From Hymenobacter wooponensis (GTDB lineage: Bacteria > Bacteroidota > Bacteroidia > Cytophagales > Hymenobacteraceae): a stretch of 64,000 nucleotides of DNA. The stretch spans positions 372,001 through 436,000 of the forward strand of contig NZ_SRKZ01000005.1 of the NCBI RefSeq assembly GCF_004745865.1, given 5' to 3'. Shown piece by piece: positions 31,767 through 40,787 of this stretch. The notes under the pieces are model-generated. The model was not told where the DNA came from. It saw only the letters and a list, made by a program, of their open reading frames with translations, and made no database searches. Each line of letters opens with the position of its first letter. Positions within the stretch are counted from its first letter, which is position 1. Position numbers and translations under genes: made by a program.

Positions 31767-32573
31767 CTATTCGCCATTCATCGCCTCCAGCTCATTTTTG
31801 TAGTCGCGGAAGGCGCGGTAGATGCCTGTGGCTATATACGTTTGCCCCGCTTTATCGTTCAGATACTGTTCTTCAGCGCGGTTAGTTAGAAAGCCTGACT
31901 CAATTAAGACCGAGGGCATAGTCGACTTCCAGAGCACCAAGAAGCCCGCCTGCTTCACCCCGCGCGACGGCCGCCCTACTGTGGTGCGCAACTGCTTATC
32001 TACTTTTTGCGCAAACCGAATGCTATTTACGATGTGCGCGCTCTGGTAAAGCGAGAACAGGATATGGCTCTGGGGAGAAGTTGGGTCGAAGCCATTATAC
32101 CGCTCCTGGTAATTGTCTTCCTGCAGAATTACGGCGTTTTCTCGTTTGGCTACGGAGAGGTTAGCATCCGTCTTGTGCGGGCCCATGGTCCAGACTTCGG
32201 TACCGTTGGCCGATGGAGAGGATGCATTGCAGTGGACAGAAATAAACAGGTCGGCATTATGCTTGTTGGCGATACCGGCCCGGTCGGCAAGTTCCACAAA
32301 CACGTCGGTTTTGCGGGTGTACACCACCTTCACCTCGGGCATCTCCGCCTCTATCTGGTGGCCTAGCGCCAGAATAATTTTCAGGGCAACATCTGCCTCG
32401 CGGGCTTTCACGCCAGCGCACCCCCTATCCTTGCCGCCGTGGCCAGCGTCAAGCACAACGGTGCGCAAATGATACTTGGGTGGGGCCGGTACCGGAGCAT
32501 CCGGCACAACAGCCCGCGACGAGCCGGCGAAAAATAACAGGCTCGCCGCGCTAAGAGCTACAATATTCCGCAC
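31767..32573 (-). CDS. N-acetylmuramoyl-L-alanine amidase (Amidase_3)
   Basis: A 268-residue zinc amidase that cuts the bond between MurNAc and the stem peptide. After a signal peptide (MRNIVALSAASLLFFAGSSRA) the catalytic domain shows VLDAGHGGKDRG (zinc ligand His45), Glu59 in VKAREADVAL, FISVHCNA (zinc His) and the catalytic Glu in PSVLIESGFLTN. It acts in the periplasm during cell division or wall turnover. Its C-terminus lacks a separate peptidoglycan-binding domain. It is divergent from lptD, with a 69-base shared upstream region. The TAG stop lies in TAGGCC. Confidence 0.9.
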   Translation of the reverse strand: MRNIVALSAASLLFFAGSSRAVVPDAPVPAPPKYHLRTVVLDAGHGGKDRGCAGVKAREADVALKIILALGHQIEAEMPEVKVVYTRKTDVFVELADRAGIANKHNADLFISVHCNASSPSANGTEVWTMGPHKTDANLSVAKRENAVILQEDNYQERYNGFDPTSPQSHILFSLYQSAHIVNSIRFAQKVDKQLRTTVGRPSRGVKQAGFLVLWKSTMPSVLIESGFLTNRAEEQYLNDKAGQTYIATGIYRAFRDYKNELEAMNGE

Positions 32574-32602
32574 GGAGTTCGTTAGTTGGGGTAGCTACCC
32601 GC

Positions 32603-32610
32603 TACCTTTG
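32603..32610 (+). promoter_or_regulatory. -7 promoter box of lptD
   Basis: TACCTTTG matches TAnnTTTG and lies 33 bases before the GTG start of lptD. TTCGTTAGTTGGGG just upstream resembles half of the inverted repeat at 1995-2011. Confidence 0.5.
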
Positions 32611-32642
32611 CAAACCGCCACAAAATAAACGATAAAAACTAC

Positions 32643-35558
32643 GTGGCCCCGCTAGCGCCTGTGTTTCATCCGATTTTAGACGCGCCCGGCCGGTGGGCAC
32701 GGCTCTTCCTGCTGTTACTTCCCCTGCTGTTATGCTTGGCCGCCATTCAACCTGGCTTAGCCCAGCAGCGCCCCCGCACCACTAGTGTGCCCGCTGATGT
32801 GCGCCCGGCACCACGCATACTTAACGCCCCACAGCCCAACGCTCCTACCCGCCCCGACACTGTAGGCCTGGTAACGGGCTCTCAGGACTCGTTGAGCGTA
32901 GCCGCCGGTGGCCGCAAAGGCGCCGTGGAAACTACCGTCAAGTACAAGGCCAAGGATTCGATTCGATTCGAAGTGCAGAACAAGCGCGCTATCCTGTACG
33001 ATAAGGCCAACGTGGATTACGGCGACATGAACATTCAGTCGGCCAAAATTACGGTAGACTACAGCACCAACATTGTAACGGCGGAAGGCCGGAAGGACTC
33101 TACCGGCCGCCTGCAGGACCGGCCGGTGTTCAAGGATGGGGGCAGCACCTACCAAGCCAACCGCATCGACTATAACACCAAAACCAAGCGGGGCCGCATT
33201 ACCGATGTAGTCACGAACATGGGCGAGGGCTATATCCACGCTGAAACCATCAAGAAGAACGACCGGAATGAGCTGTTCGGGGTACGAGGACGTTACACTA
33301 CCTGCAACCTCGAAGACCCACACTTCTACATCAACGCCTCCAAGATGAAGGTAATACCGGGTGAGAAGGTCGTGACTGGCCCTTTCAACTTGGTTATCGG
33401 TGACATTCCGACGCCGCTGGGCTTCTTATTTGGCTACTTCCCGACGCCCAAGAGTAACAAGCGCGCTTCAGGCCTGCTGATTCCTACGTTTGGTCAGGCC
33501 GCCGACCGGGGCTTCTTTCTGCGCAACGGCGGCTACTACTGGGCGGCCAACGACCACATTGGCGTGCGCCTCACCGGCGACATCTACTCCGGCAACGCTG
33601 ACCGTTTCGGAGGTTGGCGGGGCACGGCCGAGATGCAATACATTACCCGCTACCGGTTCAGCGGGCTGCTATCCTTTAACTACAGTTCTCAGCCCACCGA
33701 GCAGCTCTTAGGCTCCACCGACGCGAATACCAACCCTGGTTATAACGCGCCCAGGTCCTCGAAGAACTACGCATTAGCGTGGAATCACACCCCCGTAGCG
33801 CGGCCTAATGGTGGACGTTTTTCGGCTAACGTGAACATTAGCAGCAATAACTACTACCGGCAAAACTCCTATAACGTCCGCAACTACCTGCAGTCGGCCT
33901 TTTCCTCTACCGTATCCTACTCGAAGCAGATCCGCAACTCTCCTATTAACTACGCCTTGCAACTGAGCCAGTCTCAGAACACGCAGACGGGCACTATGAA
34001 CTTTACCCTGCCTGATGTTACAGTGGGTGTGGCCCGGCAGTACCTCTACGACTTGGTAGGCCTAGAGCCGCGAGGCAAGTTCTACGAACAACTGGCAGTG
34101 GCCTACACCCTAGTAGGCCAGAACCGGATTTCTAATGCGACATCTGGAACGCTGCTCAACAGCGGTGCTATTCCAGTATTAGGTGGTTCCCGAGAGGCTG
34201 CCGTCATTCCCTTCAAGCTGGACAACTTCAACAAGCTGCTGCGCAATTCTCAGAACGGTATTCAGCACCAGTTTCAAATTACACTAGGCAATTATACACT
34301 GCTAAAACACTTCAACTTTAATCCTAGTGTCAACTACAATGAGGTTTGGTATTTCAAGAGCCTCAACTACAGCTATAATTCCGTAGCTCGTGCCGTTCGG
34401 ATTGACACCATCAATGGCTTCAACCGCCTGAATAGTGCTTCTTATGGGGCTAACCTGAGCACCAACTTTTACGGCACTATTGTACGTAAGGGGACGCGCA
34501 AAATCCAAGCGCTCCGCCACAAGGTAACGCCCAGTTTAAGCTATCAATTTTCGCCAGACAACACCCTGACTAGTAATGCCTTTGGCATTACTGAGCTGCA
34601 GGACTTGGTTGACCCAACCACAGGTCGACCTTTCCGCAATGATCCGGCCCTCAGGGATGTACTGAATTCTAGTGGCCAACCTTATCAAAATGCGCAGCTA
34701 CTGCCTCGCTACAACGGCTTTCTATTTGGCGTGCCTACTACACGAAAAGTCAGTGCTATAAACTTCTCCCTCCAGAACTCGGTGGAGATGAAGGTGCGTA
34801 ACAGCAACGACACTACAGGCACTACTCCATTTAATAAAGTCAGCTTGATTGATGGCCTAGACTTTAACATCGGTTACAATTTTGCTGATACTGCCTTTAA
34901 CCTGAGCCCCCTGGGTATTGTGTTCCGCACGCAGGTAGCCCGCAAGCTAAACTTACTGGTCAACAGCAACTTCGAATTCTATCAACAAGACTCTACTGGC
35001 CGACTGATCAATAAATATCTGTGGGAACAGCAGAAGAAAAAGTTAGCTCGTTTGAGATCTGCCAACCTCACGATCAGTTACCAGTTCAACCCCAGCACCG
35101 GCGACCGTAAGTCGACAATTTCACGGCCAGTAGCCCCGGCCAACGACCCCACTCTAGGTTCGCCTACGCGCATCGACCCCTACGAGGATTACGTTGATTT
35201 CGAAATTCCCTGGGACCTTAGCACCAACCTTACGGCTACTTACGCCAACCAAGGCCCCTTACCTGCTCAACTGTACCGGCCCCGCAGGTCGCCCTACACA
35301 GCGGTGAGCCTGAACCTAAATGGCTCCGTAAAGTTGACGGAAACGTTGCGCTTTGGCTTCAGCACCAACTACGACTTCGTTAATAAGAACCCTGCATTCA
35401 CGTCCCTTGATGTGTTTAAGGACCTGCACTGCTGGCAGATTAACGGCAACTGGCGGCCATTTGGGCCTACTCGCGGCTACTTCGTGACCATTGCGGCCAA
35501 ATCAGCGCTACTGCAGAGCCTTAAGTTGAGCCGAAACCGCACTTTCCTGAACTACTAG
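32643..35558 (+). CDS. lptD: LPS-assembly outer-membrane protein LptD-like
   Basis: A 971-residue protein starting at GTG 32643, with a hydrophobic leader ending in GLAQQ. An OstA/LptA-like N-domain is visible at about 95-200 (IRFEVQNKRAILYDKANVDY, ITVDYSTNIVTAEGRKD, RGRITDVVTNMGEGYIHAE), followed by TTCNLEDPHFYINASKMKVIPGEKVVTGP and a large barrel that ends in LKLSRNRTFLNY. In other bacteria LptD with LptE inserts lipopolysaccharide into the outer leaflet. Bacteroidota versions are long and diverged, as here. It is placed beside amidase and MlaD genes, all of them envelope-building functions. Confidence 0.85.
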   Translation: MAPLAPVFHPILDAPGRWARLFLLLLPLLLCLAAIQPGLAQQRPRTTSVPADVRPAPRILNAPQPNAPTRPDTVGLVTGSQDSLSVAAGGRKGAVETTVKYKAKDSIRFEVQNKRAILYDKANVDYGDMNIQSAKITVDYSTNIVTAEGRKDSTGRLQDRPVFKDGGSTYQANRIDYNTKTKRGRITDVVTNMGEGYIHAETIKKNDRNELFGVRGRYTTCNLEDPHFYINASKMKVIPGEKVVTGPFNLVIGDIPTPLGFLFGYFPTPKSNKRASGLLIPTFGQAADRGFFLRNGGYYWAANDHIGVRLTGDIYSGNADRFGGWRGTAEMQYITRYRFSGLLSFNYSSQPTEQLLGSTDANTNPGYNAPRSSKNYALAWNHTPVARPNGGRFSANVNISSNNYYRQNSYNVRNYLQSAFSSTVSYSKQIRNSPINYALQLSQSQNTQTGTMNFTLPDVTVGVARQYLYDLVGLEPRGKFYEQLAVAYTLVGQNRISNATSGTLLNSGAIPVLGGSREAAVIPFKLDNFNKLLRNSQNGIQHQFQITLGNYTLLKHFNFNPSVNYNEVWYFKSLNYSYNSVARAVRIDTINGFNRLNSASYGANLSTNFYGTIVRKGTRKIQALRHKVTPSLSYQFSPDNTLTSNAFGITELQDLVDPTTGRPFRNDPALRDVLNSSGQPYQNAQLLPRYNGFLFGVPTTRKVSAINFSLQNSVEMKVRNSNDTTGTTPFNKVSLIDGLDFNIGYNFADTAFNLSPLGIVFRTQVARKLNLLVNSNFEFYQQDSTGRLINKYLWEQQKKKLARLRSANLTISYQFNPSTGDRKSTISRPVAPANDPTLGSPTRIDPYEDYVDFEIPWDLSTNLTATYANQGPLPAQLYRPRRSPYTAVSLNLNGSVKLTETLRFGFSTNYDFVNKNPAFTSLDVFKDLHCWQINGNWRPFGPTRGYFVTIAAKSALLQSLKLSRNRTFLNY

Positions 35559-35578
35559 GCACAGTAGTTTATAAGAAA

Positions 35579-35660
35579 CTTCTAGGCCAGTATTGCCACT
35601 AGTGCTTATTGCAGGCGTCTTTTTGTGTTGTTTAGGTCAATACTCAACTGGCCTAGGAAG
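35579..35660. repeat. Intergenic palindrome with GGCCTAG in both arms
   Basis: CTTCTAGGCCAGTATTG (35579-35595) is answered by CAATAC and then CTGGCCTAGGAAG (35638-35660). The rest of the 255-base gap between lptD and panB shows no gene. Confidence 0.55.
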
Positions 35661-35814
35661 CTGACTACGGTTGTGGCCGTAAGCTTTAGCCCGCTGGCAA
35701 AGACTTGCCTTAGCCGCCGGTTGTGGAAAAATTCTGCAGATTTGGGGCGCCATTCGCTTTAACGCAAATACGCTATTTCCACTTCCTTTCAGAACTTAAC
35801 ATCCCCTTCCTGCT

Positions 35815-36630
35815 ATGTCTCAGCACAAAGAAGTCAAGCTCGTGACCACGCATCAGTTGCTGGCCATGAAGCAGCGCGGCGAGAAAATTTCCATGCTCAC
35901 GGCCTACGACTTCTCGATGGCACAGATTCTGGACGGCGCGGGCATTGACGTTCTACTAGTCGGCGATTCCGCCTCCAATGTTATGGCGGGTCACGAAACT
36001 ACGCTGCCCATCACCCTGGATCAAATGATCTATCACGCGCAATCAGTGGTGCGGGCTGTAAAACGGGCCTTTGTGGTAGTGGACATGCCCTTTGGCTCCT
36101 ATCAGGGAAACTCATCTGAGGCACTCCGCTCGGCCATCCGGATCATGAAGGAATCAGGTGGGCACGGAATCAAGCTCGAAGGCGGCGCTGAAATCAAAGA
36201 TAGCATCACCCGGATTCTTACGGCGGGTATTCCGGTAATGGGTCACCTCGGCCTCACTCCGCAGAGTATTTATAAGTTTGGCACGTACACGGTGCGGGCC
36301 AAGGAAGAAGCCGAGGCCCAGAAGCTTATTGAAGATGCCCTGCTGCTGCAGGAAATCGGCTGCTTTGCACTGGTTCTTGAGAAAATTCCTTCGGCTTTAG
36401 CCAAGCAGGTAGCCGAAAAGCTGACAATTCCCGTAATTGGCATTGGCGCTGGCCCCGATGTAGACGGGCAGGTACTGGTAGTGCACGATATGCTGGGTAT
36501 TACCAAAGAGTTCAAGCCGCGCTTCCTACGGCGCTACGCCGACCTGGGCGACGTAATGCACGATGCCGTGCAGCGTTACATTCAGGATGTAAAGGCCCGC
36601 GATTTCCCCACGCCCGACGAGGCGTATTAA
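35815..36630 (+). CDS. panB: 3-methyl-2-oxobutanoate hydroxymethyltransferase PanB
   Basis: A 271-residue TIM-barrel enzyme of normal length. It adds a hydroxymethyl group from methylene-tetrahydrofolate to alpha-ketoisovalerate, making ketopantoate for pantothenate and CoA. Typical phrases are MLTAYDFSMAQILDGAGIDV, LLVGDSASNVMAGHETTLP, VVVDMPFGSYQ, GIKLEGGAE, PVMGHLGLTPQS and IPVIGIGAGPDVDGQVLV. The metal-binding Asp residues (GDS, DMPF) are present. It is followed after about 110 bases by an RluA-type gene. panC is not in the window. Confidence 0.96.
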   Translation: MSQHKEVKLVTTHQLLAMKQRGEKISMLTAYDFSMAQILDGAGIDVLLVGDSASNVMAGHETTLPITLDQMIYHAQSVVRAVKRAFVVVDMPFGSYQGNSSEALRSAIRIMKESGGHGIKLEGGAEIKDSITRILTAGIPVMGHLGLTPQSIYKFGTYTVRAKEEAEAQKLIEDALLLQEIGCFALVLEKIPSALAKQVAEKLTIPVIGIGAGPDVDGQVLVVHDMLGITKEFKPRFLRRYADLGDVMHDAVQRYIQDVKARDFPTPDEAY

Positions 36631-36745
36631 GTCAGTGAACAAGTACCAATGCGCAATGAGCAATTGCCGTTGGAAGCCTGCCTACTATCTAGTGCAACGC
36701 TCCTAGCTTGTTCATTACGCATTTTTCATTGCTCATTTTTATCCA
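36631..36745. repeat. Octamer-like intergenic palindrome between panB and rluA
   Basis: The left side carries GTGAACAAG, AATGCGCAATGAGCAAT; the right side CTTGTTCATTACGC, then TTCATTGCTCATT. Units recur at 7-8 bases (AATGAGCA, ATGAACA). It is a more AT-rich relative of the GTGA/TCAC arms. Confidence 0.5.
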
Positions 36746-37453
36746 GTGAATCGTCCGAATCTGTGGTCGGAACGGAAAGAAATTCTGTTCGAAGACAATC
36801 ATCTGCTCATCATCAACAAGCCCGCCGGCCTACTCGTGCAGGGCGATGCCACCGGCGACGAGCCACTTTCTGCCAAGGCAGAGGAATACTTGCGCTTCAA
36901 GTATAAGAAGCCTGGGGCAGCTTTCGTGGGCGTAGCTCACCGCCTCGACCGGCCCGTGAGCGGCGTGGTAGCCTTGGCGAAGACCAGCAAAGCCTTAAGC
37001 CGGCTCAATGAGATGTTCCGCGATAATAAGGTGCACAAAACGTACTGGGCACTTACGGGCAAGTGCCCCGAGCCTACTAGTGGCCACCTTACGCACTGGC
37101 TCGTGAAAGATCCCATTAAAAACACTACCAAGGCGTACTCGGAGCGCCATGGCCAGGGCCTGAAGTCAGACTTAGACTATGAGGTGCTAGGCCAAGCCGG
37201 CAACCGCTGGCTGGTGCAGGTAAACCCCATTACTGGCCGGCCCCACCAGATCCGGGTACAGCTCAGTACTGGCCTAGGCACCCCCATTGTGGGCGACGTG
37301 AAGTATGGCTTCTTGGCGCCCTTGCCTGATGTAAGCATTGCCCTGCACGCCCGTCGCTTGGAGCTGCAGCACCCTGTTACGAAAGAAGCCATGAGCTTTG
37401 AGGCACCCGTACCCGAAATTGCGCATTGGGAGGCCGCCAAAGTCTATTACTAG
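36746..37453 (+). CDS. RluA-family 23S rRNA pseudouridine synthase
   Basis: A 235-residue enzyme starting at GTG 36746. The catalytic motif HRLDRPVSG (Asp in HRLD) is present near residue 67, and PITGRPHQIRVQLS supplies the RluA-type arginine motif. No S4 domain precedes the catalytic domain, so this is a short RluA/RluC-like form. It modifies uridines in rRNA or tRNA; the target position cannot be given. The frame before 36746 is made of the TCATT-rich tract and is not coding. Confidence 0.9.
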   Translation: MNRPNLWSERKEILFEDNHLLIINKPAGLLVQGDATGDEPLSAKAEEYLRFKYKKPGAAFVGVAHRLDRPVSGVVALAKTSKALSRLNEMFRDNKVHKTYWALTGKCPEPTSGHLTHWLVKDPIKNTTKAYSERHGQGLKSDLDYEVLGQAGNRWLVQVNPITGRPHQIRVQLSTGLGTPIVGDVKYGFLAPLPDVSIALHARRLELQHPVTKEAMSFEAPVPEIAHWEAAKVYY

Positions 37454-37470
37454 AACACTAGACAAAGTAA

Positions 37471-37573
37471 CCAGCCGTCAGCTCGATGTAGAGGATATCG
37501 GTTCCAGATGAGTAGTGGCTAGGCCACTTCTTCCTTGCGAATAGATGCCTTAGCAGTACCGGCTGACGGCTGT
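37471..37573. repeat. 103-bp intergenic palindrome
   Basis: CAGCCGTCAGC (37472-37482) and GCTGACGGCTG (37562-37572) form the outer arms, and AGTGGCTAGGCCACT (37513-37527) forms a central palindrome. The right arm is followed by TTTTG, so it may also act as a terminator of the RluA-type gene. The rest of the 306-base gap holds the desaturase promoter. Confidence 0.55.
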
Positions 37574-37637
37574 TTTGTATAGTAGTCTTTCTGCCCGGCT
37601 AGTGCTGAACAACATTTTGGCCTTTTATATAGGGAAA

Positions 37638-37669
37638 TTGCAGTCTGCCTTACCCTGGCAGTAGTTTTG
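37638..37669 (+). promoter_or_regulatory. Promoter of the desaturase gene
   Basis: TTG (37638-37640) and TAGTTTTG (37662-37669) are 21 bases apart, matching the Bacteroidota -33/-7 pattern. The leader would be about 85 nt. Confidence 0.5.
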
Positions 37670-37760
37670 CAAAACAGCAGCTGAACTTATCCTCGGCTTT
37701 CCGGCTTTTGCGAACTGAGGCATAGCTGCTTCCAACCCCGTTTCACCTCTTTTTTGGCCC

Positions 37761-38531
37761 ATGGCGATACTCGTTTTCTTCGTAGCGCACTACTATTTGT
37801 CGCTCTTCACGCAGACCTTCTATCTGCACCGCTACGCGGCCCACAAGATGTTCACAATGAATGCTTTCTGGGAAAAATTCTTCTTCCTGTTCACGTACAT
37901 CTGCCAGGGCTCTTCGTTCTTATCGCCACGGGCGTACGCGCTGTTGCACCGCATGCACCACGCGTACTCCGATACAGAGCTTGACCCCCACTCTCCGCTC
38001 TTCTCATCGAATGCTTTCTCGATGATGTGGAAGACGAAGAATATCTACAATGATGTACTGAACAAGCGCTACGAGCTGGCGGAGCGATTTGAGGGCGACT
38101 ACCCCGAGTGGGCTGCTATTGAGAACTTCGGCGACAAATGGTACTCCCGCCTTGGCTGGGGCACGCTTTATGTGCTGTTCTACGTGCAGTTTGCTACGGC
38201 TTGGTGGCAGTTCTTGCTGTTGCCCATCCACTTCCTGATGGGCCCCATCCACGGCGCTATTGTGAACTGGGGCGGCCACAAGTACGGCTACCAGAACTTC
38301 GACAACCACGACCATTCCAAAAATACGCTGGCTCTGGATTTCCTTGCTTTCGGCGAGCTGTTCCAGAATAACCATCACAAACTCCCTATGCGCGTTAACT
38401 TCGGCGTGAAGTGGTGGGAGTTTGATCCTACCTACATGTTCATCTGGGGCATGGATAAAGTAGGGGTTGTAAAGATTAAGCGTAAAGTGGAGGCTACTTC
38501 TAAGAAACCAGCTAAGAAAATGGCTGCCTAG
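37761..38531 (+). CDS. Acyl-CoA/fatty-acid desaturase
   Basis: A 256-residue integral-membrane di-iron desaturase. The histidine boxes are HRYAAH (about 25-30), HRMHHAYSD (about 64-68) and NNHHKLP (about 202-206), in the order and spacing of delta-9 acyl-CoA/acyl-lipid desaturases. Hydrophobic segments flank them (LYVLFYVQFATAWWQFLLLPIHFL). It introduces a double bond into membrane fatty acids to control fluidity. The tail is Lys-rich (KKPAKKMAA). It is short compared with typical members of about 300 residues because the N-terminal membrane part is reduced. It is monocistronic, with its own promoter and terminator. Confidence 0.9.
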   Translation: MAILVFFVAHYYLSLFTQTFYLHRYAAHKMFTMNAFWEKFFFLFTYICQGSSFLSPRAYALLHRMHHAYSDTELDPHSPLFSSNAFSMMWKTKNIYNDVLNKRYELAERFEGDYPEWAAIENFGDKWYSRLGWGTLYVLFYVQFATAWWQFLLLPIHFLMGPIHGAIVNWGGHKYGYQNFDNHDHSKNTLALDFLAFGELFQNNHHKLPMRVNFGVKWWEFDPTYMFIWGMDKVGVVKIKRKVEATSKKPAKKMAA

Positions 38532-38554
38532 CTTTCATTGTAACCAGTAGGAAA

Positions 38555-38585
38555 GGGCTGTTCCGCGAGCGGAGCAGCCCTTTTT
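38555..38585 (+). terminator. Terminator after the desaturase gene
   Basis: GGGCTGTTCCGC pairs with GGAGCAGCCC over a short loop and is followed by five Ts, 24 bases after the stop codon. Confidence 0.8.
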
Positions 38586-38730
38586 CGTTGTCTCCAGCAG
38601 AAATGCTGCAGCCCCTTCTAGTGGCCTAGTGCGGCTAATTTTCCCGTAGGCCCTGACCAGCTATAATAAGCAGGCGCTAGGTTTGTTCAGGAATCATTTT
38701 GTAGCCATTCCTTTCTACCAGACTTTTCCC

Positions 38731-38738
38731 TACCTTTG
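38731..38738 (+). promoter_or_regulatory. -7 promoter box of the rpsP operon
   Basis: TACCTTTG, followed by CGCC, lies 53 bases before the rpsP ATG. The rplS and PBP promoters share the extended form TAnnTTTGCGCC. Confidence 0.55.
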
Positions 38739-38790
38739 CGCCTCACTTTCAATCAGACGCACGAGATGCGTCGCTTAACCAACCCGGTTT

Positions 38791-39339
38791 ATGGCAGTTA
38801 AAATCCGCCTCGCCCGTCGCGGCCGCAAAAAGGCCGCTCAATTCGACATCGTTGTTGCTGACTCCCGCTCGCCCCGCGACGGCCGCTTCATCGAGAAAAT
38901 CGGTACCTACAACCCCCAGACCAACCCTGCTACCATCAACTTCGATGGCGACAAGGCTTTCGACTGGATCATGAAAGGTGCCCAGCCCACCGATACGGTG
39001 CGTGCTATGCTCTCTTACCGTGGTGTGCTTTACCGTAAGCACCTGCAGCTTGGTGTAATCAAAGGTGCTATCTCGCAGGAAACTGCTGACCAGCGCTACA
39101 CCGACTGGAAAGAGCAGAAAGACGCTAAGATCGAAGGCAAGCGTACCAACATTGGCAGCGCTAAAGAGGAAGCTCGCAAAGCTGCTCTGGCTGCTGAAAC
39201 CAAAGTTAAAGAAGCTCGCGCTGAAGCTCAGCGTCAGAAGCAGGCTGCTGCTCTGGCTGCCGCTGCTCCTGCTGCTGAAGGCGACGCTACTGAAACGGCT
39301 GAAGCTTCGGCTGACACCACGGAGGAAGCTGGCGCTTAA
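38791..39339 (+). CDS. rpsP: 30S ribosomal protein S16
   Basis: A 182-residue protein. The first 80 residues are the S16 core (VKIRLARRGRKKAAQFDIVV, DSRSPRDGRFIEKIGTYNP, DWIMKGAQPTDTVRAMLS), which binds 16S rRNA early in 30S assembly. The remaining 100 residues are a Lys/Glu/Ala-rich extension seen in many Bacteroidota S16 proteins and ending in TEEAGA. Codon use shifts to GCT and CGT, as expected for a highly expressed gene. It begins the rpsP-rimM-trmD-rplS cluster. Confidence 0.97.
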   Translation: MAVKIRLARRGRKKAAQFDIVVADSRSPRDGRFIEKIGTYNPQTNPATINFDGDKAFDWIMKGAQPTDTVRAMLSYRGVLYRKHLQLGVIKGAISQETADQRYTDWKEQKDAKIEGKRTNIGSAKEEARKAALAAETKVKEARAEAQRQKQAAALAAAAPAAEGDATETAEASADTTEEAGA

Positions 39340-39352
39340 TTCTAGAGTATAC

Positions 39353-39431
39353 GGTTGAGGGTGATGAGGTACTAAGAAGTGCTGCTGGCAACTGCCGCCA
39401 CGCTTCTTGTTCAACCTCATCACCTTCTCAC
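39353..39431. repeat. Octamer-like intergenic palindrome between rpsP and rimM
   Basis: GGTTGAGGGTGATGAGGT (39353-39370) pairs with AACCTCATCACCTTCTCAC (39413-39431), and AAGAAG inside pairs with CTTCTT. The right arm becomes the rimM leader. Confidence 0.5.
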
Positions 39432-39456
39432 GTTTTTCCTCTTCCCATTCTCTACC

Positions 39457-40032
39457 ATGACTCTCGACGACTGCTACCAACTCGGTTCCCTTGGGAAGCC
39501 GCACGGCCTCAAAGGCTTCGTGGTGGCTTTCTTCGACGTGGATAACCTCGACGAATACCGCAAGCTTAAGTCCGTCTTGCTGGAGCTTCCTTCAGCCCCC
39601 GGCAAGCTAGTGGCCTACGAAGTGGAGAAGGTGCAGCCGCAAGCTGAAAACCGGGTTCTTTTCAAGCTCAAAGGCATTGACCGCGTAGAAGACGCCGAGC
39701 CGCTTCGCAATGCGAAGCTGTGGCGCCCCTTGGCGGAGCTGCCTGAGCTAGAAGAAGATCAGTTCTATTTCCATGATGTCATTGGCTACACAGTAGTTGA
39801 TGAACAGCTGGGCGCGCTAGGCACCGTAGAAACTTTCTACGAACTACCTCAGCAAGACTTGCTGGCCATGCGCTATCAGGGAAAAGAGGTGCTGATTCCG
39901 GTGGTAGATGAACTGATTTCTCGCGCTGATGAGCAGGAACGCAAGCTGCACGTAAGGCTGCCGGAAGGCTTGCTCGACGTATACTTGTCACCGAGCTCGC
40001 ATGATGGGGATGAACCTCTAGACGAAGAGTAG
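39457..40032 (+). CDS. rimM: 16S rRNA processing protein RimM
   Basis: A 191-residue protein starting at ATG 39457 (MTLDDCYQLGSLGKPHGLKG). The N-terminal RimM barrel contains GSLGKPHGLKGFVVAFFDVD, and the C-terminal PRC barrel contains LIGY-like HDVIGYTVVDEQLGALGTV and EVLIPVVDELI. It assists 30S assembly by binding S19 and helps 16S processing. It is encoded between rpsP and trmD, as in most bacteria, and ends 12 bases before trmD. Its TAG stop is part of TAGGCC. Confidence 0.95.
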   Translation: MTLDDCYQLGSLGKPHGLKGFVVAFFDVDNLDEYRKLKSVLLELPSAPGKLVAYEVEKVQPQAENRVLFKLKGIDRVEDAEPLRNAKLWRPLAELPELEEDQFYFHDVIGYTVVDEQLGALGTVETFYELPQQDLLAMRYQGKEVLIPVVDELISRADEQERKLHVRLPEGLLDVYLSPSSHDGDEPLDEE

Positions 40033-40044
40033 GCCACCCCCATC

Positions 40045-40722
40045 ATGCGGATTGACATCGTCACGTGCCAGCCGGATTTGCTGGTCAGCCCCTTTGCGCA
40101 CTCCATCGTGAAGCGCGCCCAGGATAAGGGACTGGCCGAAATTCATTTGCACGATCTGCGCCGCTATGCCATCAACAAGCATGGCCAGATTGACGACTAC
40201 GTATTTGGTGGTGGAGCCGGCATGGTACTACGGGTAGAGCCCATTGCTGCCTGCTTCGATGAGCTGATGGCTCAGCGTACCTACGACGCCATTATCTACC
40301 TAACGCCCGACGGAGAAACCCTGCGTCAGCCACTCGTAAACCGGCTGTCATTAGCCGGTAACCTGTTGCTGCTCTGCGGGCACTACAAAGGTGTAGACGA
40401 GCGAATTCGACAGGCCTACATCACCCACGAAATCAGCGTGGGCGACTACGTACTGAGCGGCGGTGAATTAGGAGCTGCTATTCTGGTGGATGCCATTGTA
40501 CGGTTACTGCCCGGTGTGCTCGGTAACGAGGAATCAGCCTTAAGCGATTCGTTTCAGGACAACCTGCTCTCTCCACCGGTGTACACTCGCCCGGCTGAGT
40601 GGCGCGGCCATGAGGTGCCAGAGATTCTTCTCTCCGGCAACACGCCTAAAATTGATGTCTGGCGTCACGACCAGGCACTGGAACGGACCCGCCAGCGGCG
40701 TCCGGACTTATTATCAGAGTGA
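40045..40722 (+). CDS. trmD: tRNA (guanine37-N1)-methyltransferase TrmD
   Basis: A 225-residue SPOUT-fold enzyme. Visible motifs are YVFGGGAGMVLRVEPI, IYLTPDGETLRQPLVNRLS, LLLLCGHYKGVDERIRQ and ISVGDYVLSGGELGAAILVDAIVRLLPGVLGNEESA, which together form the knotted SAM site and the tRNA-binding region. It methylates G37 next to the anticodon and prevents +1 frameshifts. It is 12 bases after rimM and in the same operon. Confidence 0.97.
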   Translation: MRIDIVTCQPDLLVSPFAHSIVKRAQDKGLAEIHLHDLRRYAINKHGQIDDYVFGGGAGMVLRVEPIAACFDELMAQRTYDAIIYLTPDGETLRQPLVNRLSLAGNLLLLCGHYKGVDERIRQAYITHEISVGDYVLSGGELGAAILVDAIVRLLPGVLGNEESALSDSFQDNLLSPPVYTRPAEWRGHEVPEILLSGNTPKIDVWRHDQALERTRQRRPDLLSE

Positions 40723-40787
40723 CGTTAGAAAGTTGTAAAAGGGAAATTCTGCTGTTCTGCTTCCGTAAGTACCCCAGCTAGAACTAC